This document shows, one piece after another, positions 17,424-25,043 of a stretch of DNA of 41,351 nucleotides; the stretch's first letter is position 1, and every line of letters starts with the position of its first letter. The translations under genes were made by a program, and so were the position numbers. The stretch spans positions 1 to 41,351 of the forward strand of contig VXMQ01000113.1 of the NCBI GenBank assembly GCA_009841015.1, given 5' to 3'. The notes under the pieces are model-generated. The model saw only the letters and a program-made list of their open reading frames with translations. It had not been told where the DNA came from and made no database searches. The DNA is from Candidatus Palauibacter denitrificans. Its GTDB lineage: Bacteria; Gemmatimonadota; Gemmatimonadetes; Palauibacterales; Palauibacteraceae.

Positions 17424-19742
17424 TCACCGCCGCGGCGACGTACGCCACGGGCTTCCTCCTCGCCAACCCCGGATCGGGTAGCCGCACGAAGCCTCGGGCG
17501 CCGTGCCGGCGAGGAAGAGTTCGGGCTGGCCCCGACAGCCCCACCCGGCGCGCAGACCGGTCCGGGGTTCGACCTCGATCCATTCCACGCCGTCGGGGAA
17601 CCGGAAGTCGGCTCCGCCTTCGGGCCCGAGGACCCGGATGAGGAAATCCGTGAAGATCGGCTGGGCGGCGCGGGAGCCCGACAAGCCCAGAGGCGTCCCG
17701 TCGTCGAATCCGACCCAGACGCCGATGGCCAGTTCCGGCGTGTAGCCGACGAACCAGGCGTCGCGCGAGCCGTTCGTGGTCCCGGACTTTGCCGCGAGGG
17801 GGCCCCGGTACCCGGCCGCGCGCACACCGCTTCCCGTGCCGCGCTCCACCACGCCGCGCAGCGCGGATGTCACGAGGTACGCCTCCGCCGGGCTGATCAC
17901 GGCCTCCCGGCGAAGTTCGGCCGGTCGGATGGCTTCGCCCTCTCGACCGAGAACGGCTCGCGCGGCGCGCGGAGGCGCCCGCCTCCCCTCCGCCGCGAGC
18001 ACCGCGTAGGCCGCCGTCAGCTCGAGGAGCGTCACCTCCGAGGCGCCGAGGGCGAGGCTCGGGTAGGGCGCCAGGGAACTCTCGACACCCAGCCGCTGCG
18101 CGGTCTCCACGATCCTTTCCGGACCGACGGCGAGTCCCAGGCGGGCGAACGGCACGTTGCGCGACCCCTCGAGCGCGTCGCGCAGCCTCACGGGCCCGAG
18201 GAACTCGCGATCCGCGTTGGAAGGTCGCCACATCCCCGCCGGCGTTTCGAGCGCCAGCGGTTCGTCCCGCAGCGTGGAAGCCAGGGTGAAGGGGGCGTCG
18301 GCCCGCGGATCCAGCGCGGCCAGCGCCACGATCGGCTTGAAGGCGCTTCCCGGCTGGCGCAGCGCGTCCGCAGCGCGGTTGAACTGCGACGTGGCGTAGG
18401 AGCGTCCGCCGACCATCGCCAGGATGTCGCCGCTCCGCGGGTCGAGGGCCACGAGCGCCGCCTGGAGAGGCTTCGACTGCTCCGTGAGGCGGGGACGGCT
18501 GCGCTCGAGCCTCCGGATTCCGTCCGCCACGGCCAACTCCGCCGCTCGCTGTATCTCCGGCTCCAGCGACGACACGACGGTCAGACCCGAGCCCTCCATG
18601 CTCAGCGGCCGTGCTCCGGATCCCAGCTCTCGCCGCAGGAAGTCCAGATACCAGCGGGCATCGGCGCTCCGCTCCCGAGGAGAGCTGAGTGTCAGACTGG
18701 TTTCGAGCTCGGCGTCCAGCCGGTCCGCGTCGATGTGTCCGAGCGCATGCATCTGCCGCAGGACCACGTCTCGCCGGACCCGGGCGCGCTCCGGGTGCCG
18801 GTGGGGGGCGTACATGCTGGGCCCTCGAATGATCCCCACGAGCATGGCGGACTGCCCCAGCGTCAACTGGGAGACATCCCGGTCGAAGAAGAACGGCGCA
18901 GCGCGGCCGAAGCCGTGAATCGCCACGCCCCCATCCTGCCCGAGGTAGATGTGGTTCACATACGCTTCGAGGAGACGCCGCTTGGAGAAGCGCCGCTCCA
19001 GGGCCACGGCGATGGCCGCCTCGCGGACCTTCCGGAGCAGCGTGCGGTCGGTCGAGAGGAAGAGCGTGCGCGCGAGCTGCTGGGTGAGGGTGCTGCCGCC
19101 CTCGGCGATCCGCCCCTGGCGCAGGTTCGAGAGCATGGCGCCGGCGATGCGGCGGGGATCCAGCGCGCCGTGCTCATGGAAGCGGCGATCCTCCACGGTC
19201 AGGAGAGCATCGACCAGGTGGGCGGGCACTTCTTCGAGTCGTACCGGGATGCGGTCGCGGCCGTGCTCGCCGGGCACGGCGCCGATGACCTCGGGATCGA
19301 GGATGAGCGTCTCGAGTTCCTGTCCGTCCGCGTCCCGAATCGATGTCACCCGGCCCGCGCCGGTATAGCCGCGAAACCGGACGCGCACCAGCCCGCCGGG
19401 ATCCATGTAGCCGCCCAGACGCAACGCCCGCCGGCCGAGCCTCAGCTCTCCGCCGCGCCAGGCGAACTCTCCCCGGTCGGGCGTGCGCTTCGAAACGGAC
19501 CGGTAACCGACGCGCTCCAGGTGGCCGGCGACCTGACGAGGCTCCACGCGGTCGCCCGGACGCAGGACGAGCGGCCGCGCGAAGACGCGGGTCGGGGAGA
19601 CGGCATCGATCGCTTCGAAGTCGCGCACGACCTTCGCCTCGAAACCGAGATAGCCGAGCCAGCCCGCCGCGAGGACGCCTGCCAGGATTCCCAGCCTGCG
19701 CCAGATTCTGCTCCTGCTTCTCCTGCCTCTCTTGCGTTTCAC
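17424..19742 (-). CDS. Class A penicillin-binding protein, PBP1B type
   Basis: A 772-residue bifunctional peptidoglycan synthase. It has a basic cytoplasmic tail, one transmembrane helix (about residues 16-34), a UB2H-like region (about 60-140), and a GT51 glycosyltransferase with catalytic Glu184 in VEDRRFHEHG and the run GGSTLTQQLARTLFL. The transpeptidase has SAFK (Ser466, Lys469), SRN (527-529) and KSGTTN (652-657). It polymerises lipid II and crosslinks the stem peptides on the periplasmic face. Length and order match PBP1B. It lies 39 bases downstream of the dehydratase gene on the same strand. Confidence 0.94.
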   Translation of the reverse strand: MKRKRGRRSRSRIWRRLGILAGVLAAGWLGYLGFEAKVVRDFEAIDAVSPTRVFARPLVLRPGDRVEPRQVAGHLERVGYRSVSKRTPDRGEFAWRGGELRLGRRALRLGGYMDPGGLVRVRFRGYTGAGRVTSIRDADGQELETLILDPEVIGAVPGEHGRDRIPVRLEEVPAHLVDALLTVEDRRFHEHGALDPRRIAGAMLSNLRQGRIAEGGSTLTQQLARTLFLSTDRTLLRKVREAAIAVALERRFSKRRLLEAYVNHIYLGQDGGVAIHGFGRAAPFFFDRDVSQLTLGQSAMLVGIIRGPSMYAPHRHPERARVRRDVVLRQMHALGHIDADRLDAELETSLTLSSPRERSADARWYLDFLRRELGSGARPLSMEGSGLTVVSSLEPEIQRAAELAVADGIRRLERSRPRLTEQSKPLQAALVALDPRSGDILAMVGGRSYATSQFNRAADALRQPGSAFKPIVALAALDPRADAPFTLASTLRDEPLALETPAGMWRPSNADREFLGPVRLRDALEGSRNVPFARLGLAVGPERIVETAQRLGVESSLAPYPSLALGASEVTLLELTAAYAVLAAEGRRAPPRAARAVLGREGEAIRPAELRREAVISPAEAYLVTSALRGVVERGTGSGVRAAGYRGPLAAKSGTTNGSRDAWFVGYTPELAIGVWVGFDDGTPLGLSGSRAAQPIFTDFLIRVLGPEGGADFRFPDGVEWIEVEPRTGLRAGWGCRGQPELFLAGTAPEASCGYPIRGWRGGSPWRTSPRR

Positions 19743-19781
19743 ATCGACTAGGACGCTCCGGGTCGGAAAAAGGTTCCCGGA

Positions 19782-20783
19782 TCAGTCAGCCGCCCGCAGG
19801 TGCGTCCCGAAGGTGTCCAGGTCGATGTTCGAGCCGGAGAGGACGAGGCCGACGCGACGGCCCTCCAGCCTCTCCCGGAGGGGACCGCACACGGCGGCCA
19901 GCGGAGCGGCGGAGGCGGGTTCGGCGACCAGCTTCGCGTCGAGGAACAACGCTTTCAGGGCGGCGCGGATCGCGTCGTCCTCGACGAGCACGACGTCATC
20001 CACGTAGCGCCGTACGAGTCCGAAGCTGTACGGCGCCGCGTGGGGGGCGCCGAGGCTGTCGGCGATCGTGTCGATGCGGTCGAGCGCCACCGGCTCGCCC
20101 GCATCGAGGCTGCGCCGCATGGAGTCGGCGCCGACGGGCTCCACCCCGTAGACCCTGCACGCGGGCGCAAGCTGTTTGACGATACTCGCTGTGCCGGAGA
20201 TGAGACCCCCGCCCCCGATGGGGACGACGAGCGCCTCGAGGTCGGGAAGCTGCCCCGCGACCTCGAGACCCACGGTCGACGTGCCGAAGACCGTCGCCTC
20301 GCCTTCGAACGGATGGATCGCCAGCCGACCGTCTTCCCGGGCAATCTCCTCCATGCGCGCGAATCCGCTCGCCCCGTCGTCCGCGAACTCGATCTCCGCG
20401 CCGAAGTTCCGGCAGCGCGCGACGCGGGCCGGGTTGGCGGAGGATAGCATGACGACCTTCGCGCTCGTGCCGGCGGCCCGAGCGGCGTAAGCCACGGAGA
20501 TGGCATGGTTCCCGGCGCTCACGGCCGTGACGCCTCGGCGCAGCGTCTCCGCGTCCGCCAGGAGGACGTTGTTGAGGGCGCCCCGGACCTTGTAGGAACC
20601 CGTGCGCTGGAAGAGTTCCAGTTTGAGAAAGAGGTCGACCCCCGCTGGCAGAGAAGCGACGCCGGGGTCGGGAATCCAGCGTCTCACCGGCGTGCGTTCG
20701 ATCCACGGCGCGATGCGCGCGAGTGTCTCGCGGCTCCGCGCCGGCGTCGGGGGCCGGGGGCTGGTGGCCGGAGGTTCGGTCAT
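19782..20783 (-). CDS. PLP-dependent serine/threonine dehydratase
   Basis: A 333-residue fold-type II PLP enzyme. The PLP lysine is Lys65 in SYKVRGA. The substrate loop is SAGNHA (residues 89-94), and a Gly-rich phosphate loop GGGGLISG lies near residue 190. There is no C-terminal ACT regulatory domain, so it is the short catabolic type that deaminates threonine or serine to 2-oxo acids and ammonia. Threonine versus serine preference cannot be read. The ATG at 20783 is preceded by GGGAG; the long in-frame extension upstream crosses the his promoter and leader and is rejected. It is divergent from the his operon. Confidence 0.85.
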   Translation of the reverse strand: MTEPPATSPRPPTPARSRETLARIAPWIERTPVRRWIPDPGVASLPAGVDLFLKLELFQRTGSYKVRGALNNVLLADAETLRRGVTAVSAGNHAISVAYAARAAGTSAKVVMLSSANPARVARCRNFGAEIEFADDGASGFARMEEIAREDGRLAIHPFEGEATVFGTSTVGLEVAGQLPDLEALVVPIGGGGLISGTASIVKQLAPACRVYGVEPVGADSMRRSLDAGEPVALDRIDTIADSLGAPHAAPYSFGLVRRYVDDVVLVEDDAIRAALKALFLDAKLVAEPASAAPLAAVCGPLRERLEGRRVGLVLSGSNIDLDTFGTHLRAAD

Positions 20784-20848
20784 GGTCTCCCCGGGGTCGA
20801 GGTGGAATATCCGGGCTGGCCGTGGCGGAAGCCCGCCGCGTCGGCGGC

Positions 20849-20877
20849 TTGACAAGCTAATGGCGGGATGCGATCCT
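20849..20877 (+). promoter_or_regulatory. Candidate promoter of the his operon
   Basis: A consensus -35 TTGACA (20849-20854) is followed after 17 bases by GATCCT (20872-20877), preceded by TG as in extended -10 elements. The -10 match is poor (3 of 6). Initiation 7-9 bases on would fall at or just before the leader ATG at 20886. That fits the lack of a ribosome site before the leader. Confidence 0.5.
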
Positions 20878-20885
20878 CCGCGCCC

Positions 20886-20948
20886 ATGACGAACACCCAT
20901 CCGTTTTTTGGCCATTATTACTACCACCGCGTGCGCGGAGGCCGGTGA
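20886..20948 (+). CDS. hisL: Candidate his operon leader peptide
   Basis: A 20-codon ORF starts with ATG and ends with TGA. It contains His at codons 5, 10 and 14, Tyr at 11-13 and Phe at 7-8, including the cluster HYYYHR. This composition, just before a terminator and hisG, is the mark of an attenuation leader peptide whose translation senses charged tRNA-His (perhaps also tRNA-Tyr or tRNA-Phe). No Shine-Dalgarno sequence precedes it, and the promoter position suggests a leaderless message. The stop codon lies inside the 5' arm of the predicted antiterminator, as the mechanism needs. The gene is too short for ordinary gene calling. Confidence 0.75.
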   Translation: MTNTHPFFGHYYYHRVRGGR

Positions 20949-20997
20949 TCGTCCAGCTGTAACCCAAACACAGAATTGCGAACGATCGATGCCGGCC
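20940..20997 (+). promoter_or_regulatory. Predicted antiterminator of the his attenuator
   Basis: The 5' arm GGCCGG-T-GATCGT (20940-20952) can pair with ACGATC (20982-20987) and CCGGCC (20992-20997), giving two 6-bp helices around a small internal loop. This pairing uses most of the 5' arm of the terminator hairpin, so the two structures exclude each other. A ribosome stalled at the last His codon (20925-20927) leaves the 5' arm free. One that reaches the stop codon (20946-20948) covers it and lets the terminator form. Confidence 0.7.
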
Positions 20998-21017
20998 CGG
21001 GGTGGCCGGCTTTTTTT
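20991..21017 (+). terminator. Intrinsic terminator of the his attenuator
   Basis: A 7-bp all-G/C stem, GCCGGCC with GGCCGGC, encloses the loop CGGGGT and is followed at once by seven T residues. This is a strong rho-independent terminator located 44 bases before the hisG ATG and after the leader peptide. It would end transcription before the structural genes unless the antiterminator forms. Confidence 0.88.
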
Positions 21018-21060
21018 GTCGCTGCCCTCCCGCCCGGCGTCGGCCTTCCGAGCCCAGGAC

Positions 21061-21927
21061 ATGAACCACAAAACGACAAGACTCGCCCTGCCCAAGGGGC
21101 GGATGCAGTCCGGCGTACTCGAACTGCTGACCGCCGCAGGGGTGCGGGTCGATCTCGGGGAGCGCCGCTACCGCCCGGTCATCTCGGTCCCCGGTTTCGG
21201 CGCCAAGCTGCTAAAGCCGCAGAACGTCGTGGAAATGCTGCATGCGGGATCTCGCGATGTGGGATTCGCGGGGGCCGACTGGGTGGCGGAACTGAACGGA
21301 TCGCTGGTCGAGCTTCTGGATACGGAGCTCGATCCGGTGCGCGTCGTGGCCGCCGCTCCGACCCGGATCGCCAGGGCGGGACTGCGCGCCGCCGGCCGCC
21401 GGCTCACGGTAGCGTCCGAATACGCGCGGCTTTCCTCGCGCTGGATCGAAGATCGGGGACTAGACGCGACGCTCGTGCGATCGTACGGCGCGACGGAGGT
21501 GTTTCCGCCGGAGGACGCCGACGTCATCGTCGACAACACCGCGACGGGCGCGACGCTCGACGCCAACGGGCTCGAGATCGTCGACGAACTCATGACCTCA
21601 TCGACCCGCCTCTACGCGAACCCGCGGGCGCTCGAGGATCCGCGGCACCGCGAGCGCATCGACAACCTGGTCGTGGTGCTGAAGTCGGTCGTTGAGGCCC
21701 GGCAGCGGGTCATGCTTGAGGTCAACGTGGATGCGGCGCGGCTGGATGACCTGGTGGCCGTGCTCCCCTGCATGCGCAAGCCGACGGTGTCGCGCCTGCA
21801 CGGCGAAGAGGGCTACGCCATCCGGGTCGCGGTGCTGCGCGACGCTCTCCCGGGCCTGATCCCGAGCGTGAAAGCGCGGGGCGGAACCGATCTCGTCGTG
21901 ACGACGCCGGGACAGATCGTCGCATGA
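21061..21927 (+). CDS. hisG: ATP phosphoribosyltransferase, long form
   Basis: A 288-residue enzyme for the first step of histidine synthesis: ATP plus PRPP gives phosphoribosyl-ATP. The N-terminal part shows LALPKGRM, and the PRPP site region is DVIVDNTATGATLDANGL. A C-terminal domain of about 80 residues matches the HisG_C regulatory domain, so this is the long, self-sufficient form usually inhibited by histidine. The ATG at 21061 lies just beyond the attenuator terminator; an in-frame TTG at 20908 would run through the leader and terminator and is rejected. It is followed by hisC with an ATGA overlap. Confidence 0.95.
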   Translation: MNHKTTRLALPKGRMQSGVLELLTAAGVRVDLGERRYRPVISVPGFGAKLLKPQNVVEMLHAGSRDVGFAGADWVAELNGSLVELLDTELDPVRVVAAAPTRIARAGLRAAGRRLTVASEYARLSSRWIEDRGLDATLVRSYGATEVFPPEDADVIVDNTATGATLDANGLEIVDELMTSSTRLYANPRALEDPRHRERIDNLVVVLKSVVEARQRVMLEVNVDAARLDDLVAVLPCMRKPTVSRLHGEEGYAIRVAVLRDALPGLIPSVKARGGTDLVVTTPGQIVA

Positions 21928-22940
21928 GCGGGATGGCGGTGGCCGCTCCGCCGAGCGAACGGCTCCGGCTCGACCACAACGAGCGCCTGTTCCCGGCGCC
22001 GGAAATCGTGCGTCTCCTTTCGCAGGTGCCGGCGAGTACCCTGACGCGGTATCCGGAGGCGGCCGGCCTGGAGGCGTCCCTCGGCGAAGCCTGGGACCTG
22101 GAAGCCGACCGCGTCCTCGTCACGGCCGGAGCGGATGACGCGATCGACCGCGTGTGCCGCCGCTGGCTCGCCGGCGGCCGGGAGATGATCACCGTGACCC
22201 CCACGTTCGAGATGTTCCCGGCTTTCGCGGCGCTCGCGGGCGGCCGGGTGCGGTCGATCCCCACGCTGAACGACCCCGCTCCACTCGGACCGATCCTCGA
22301 ACGGGTCGGGGAACGGACGGGACTGGTCGTCGTGATCTCGCCGCACAACCCCACGGGAGCGGTGGCCCCGGTCGAGCGGATCCTGGCCATCGCCGACGGC
22401 CTGCCGGCGAACGCCGCACTGCTCGTCGATCTCGCCTACGTCGAGTTCGCCGACCGCGACCCGACGCGGGAACTGCTGCGGCGCGACAACGTCCTCGTCG
22501 TACGGACGCTCTCCAAGGCGTGGGGCCTCGCCGGGCTTCGCGTGGGTTCCGTGCTGGGCTCGCCCGCGGCGATCGCGGACCTCCGCGCCGGCGGTGCGCC
22601 CTTCCCGCTTGCGGGTCCCTCCATCTGGTTGGCGGAGCGGGCGCTCGCGTTGGGCGACCGTGTCACCGCGACGTACGTCGCCGCCGTGCGAGACGAGCGC
22701 GAGCGGCTCGTCTCGGCACTGCGCGCGGCGGGGGCGGAGCCCTTTGAGTCGCAGGCGAACTTCGTGCTCGCCTCCACCGACCGCGCGGCCGCCCTGCACC
22801 GCGGCTTTCGGCAGCGGGGCATCGCCATCCGGCGCTATCCGAGCTTCCCGGACCTGGTCCGGATCACGCTTCCGGGGGACGAGGCGACGTTCCGCGACCT
22901 CCTCCGTGTGCTCGACTCGACGTTTGGACACATCTCGTGA
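21924..22940 (+). CDS. hisC: Histidinol-phosphate aminotransferase
   Basis: A 338-residue class I/II PLP aminotransferase, slightly shorter than typical HisC. It starts with the LDHNER motif near residue 16. It has SPHNPTGAV around residue 140, and the PLP lysine in TLSKAWGLAGLRVG. It converts imidazole acetol phosphate and glutamate to histidinol phosphate. Some HisC enzymes also accept aromatic oxo acids, which would fit the Tyr and Phe codons of the leader (inference). It overlaps hisG by 4 bases. Confidence 0.93.
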   Translation: MSGMAVAAPPSERLRLDHNERLFPAPEIVRLLSQVPASTLTRYPEAAGLEASLGEAWDLEADRVLVTAGADDAIDRVCRRWLAGGREMITVTPTFEMFPAFAALAGGRVRSIPTLNDPAPLGPILERVGERTGLVVVISPHNPTGAVAPVERILAIADGLPANAALLVDLAYVEFADRDPTRELLRRDNVLVVRTLSKAWGLAGLRVGSVLGSPAAIADLRAGGAPFPLAGPSIWLAERALALGDRVTATYVAAVRDERERLVSALRAAGAEPFESQANFVLASTDRAAALHRGFRQRGIAIRRYPSFPDLVRITLPGDEATFRDLLRVLDSTFGHIS

Positions 22941-22951
22941 AGGGGATTCCC

Positions 22952-23602
22952 ATGAATGCGAACTCGAATGCGAACTCGGGAGAGAGTCGCTCGGCCGGCG
23001 GGCGGGTGGGAGAACGGTCCCGCCGCACGCTCGAGACCCGCATCGAAGCCCGGCTGGACCTGGACCGCCGGGGACGCAGCCACGTCGATACGGGGCTCGC
23101 GTTTCTCGATCACATGATCGGCGCCGCGGTCTTTCACGGCGGCATGACGCTGGATCTGCGCGCGCAGGGCGACCTCGACATCGACGACCACCACACGGTG
23201 GAAGACTGCGGGCTCGTCTTCGGTTCGGTCATCCGGGACGCGCTCGGGGACCGGAGGGGGATCCGCCGCTTCGGGTACGCCTACGCGCCTCTCGACGAGG
23301 CGCTCGCCCGGGCGGTCGTGGACCTCTCCGGGCGTCCCTTCGCCGAGGTGGACCTTGGCCTCCGGCGCGAGATGCTGGGGACCGTCGCAACCGAGAACCT
23401 CAGCCATTTCTTCGCCTCGCTCGCGACGGCGGGAGGCTTGACGCTCCACCTGGATGTCATCCGCGGAGACAACGACCACCACCGCGCGGAGGCCGCCTTC
23501 AAGGCGTTCGGTCTCGCCCTCGCCGAAGCGGTCGCCGAACGCTCCGCCACCGGAGTCCCGAGCACGAAAGGCGTACTCGAATCGGCCGGGTTGCCTCAAT
23601 GA
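22952..23602 (+). CDS. hisB: Imidazoleglycerol-phosphate dehydratase
   Basis: A 216-residue monofunctional IGP dehydratase for the sixth step of the pathway. The two metal motifs are DDHHTVED and DNDHHRAEAAFKA, and LDHMIG appears near the start. There is no histidinol-phosphatase domain as in enterobacterial HisB. I chose the ATG at 22952 because AAGGGG lies six bases before it. A GTG at 22937 overlapping the hisC stop (GTGA) is a possible alternative that adds five residues. The N-terminal 20 residues are Asn/Ser-rich and variable. Confidence 0.94.
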   Translation: MNANSNANSGESRSAGGRVGERSRRTLETRIEARLDLDRRGRSHVDTGLAFLDHMIGAAVFHGGMTLDLRAQGDLDIDDHHTVEDCGLVFGSVIRDALGDRRGIRRFGYAYAPLDEALARAVVDLSGRPFAEVDLGLRREMLGTVATENLSHFFASLATAGGLTLHLDVIRGDNDHHRAEAAFKAFGLALAEAVAERSATGVPSTKGVLESAGLPQ

Positions 23603-24275
23603 GCGCCGCGCGGGTTGCAACGGGTCCGGAAGATGTGGGGATCGTTCCGACGGGCGTGGCAAACCTGGAGGCGGTGGCGGCCGCCTTCCGACGGTTGGGG
23701 AAAACCCCGCGGCTGCTGGACTCAGCCACCGGGATATCGAGCGCCAACTACGTCGTCCTCCCCGGCGTCGGGTCCTTCGCCGGAGGCATGGCGGAGCTTC
23801 GCCGGCGTGGATGGGCGGAGGCCGTCCGCGGGCGGGTGGAGGAGGGACGGCCGACGCTCGCCATCTGTCTCGGACTCCAGCTCCTGTGCGAGGAGAGCGA
23901 GGAAGCGCCGGGCACCGCGGGTCTTGGGTGCGTACCGGGCCGCGTGGTCCGGCTGGCGGAGAGCTGTCGCGTTCCCCAGTTGGGCTGGAACCGCGTCGCG
24001 GCCCCGGCCGGAACCGTGTTCCTCCGTTCGGCGGTCGTCTACTACGCCAACTCCTACGGGCTCGAAGCGGGTCCCGCGGGTTGGACCGCCGCGATGGGGC
24101 GGCACGGGAGCCGCTTCGTGGCGGGGCTGGAGCGCGGCGGAGTCCTCGCCTGCCAGTTTCACCCGGAGCTCTCGGGGAAGGTCGGCGCGGGCCTTCTGAA
24201 ACGATGGCTCGAAGAGTCGCCGGGCGCGGCGGAGGCGTTCGAACCGCGCGCGCAACGGCCCGCGCTCGCGGCGGC

Positions 24276-24282
<7 letters not shown>
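23599..24282 (+). CDS. hisH: Imidazole glycerol phosphate synthase, glutaminase subunit
   Basis: A 227-residue class I glutamine amidotransferase that feeds ammonia to HisF. The nucleophile lies in AICLGLQLLCEES, and the His/Glu of the triad in FHPELSG. The oxyanion strand PGVGSF is present. The first strand, normally DYGMGN, reads PTGVAN here, an unusual variant. The C-terminal 20 residues are an Ala/Arg-rich extension. The start overlaps the hisB stop (ATGA), and hisF begins seven bases before the hisH stop ends. Confidence 0.93.

Positions 24283-25039
<757 letters not shown>

Positions 25040-25043
<4 letters not shown>

Noticed and set aside
20908..21060. TTG start for hisG at 20908
   Set aside because: It would begin inside the leader peptide and read through the terminator; the HisG family N terminus starts at the 21061 ATG.
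20784..21095. N-terminal extension of the dehydratase to 21095
   Set aside because: The extension covers the his promoter and leader, lacks homology, and the ATG at 20783 has a ribosome site and starts the family domain.
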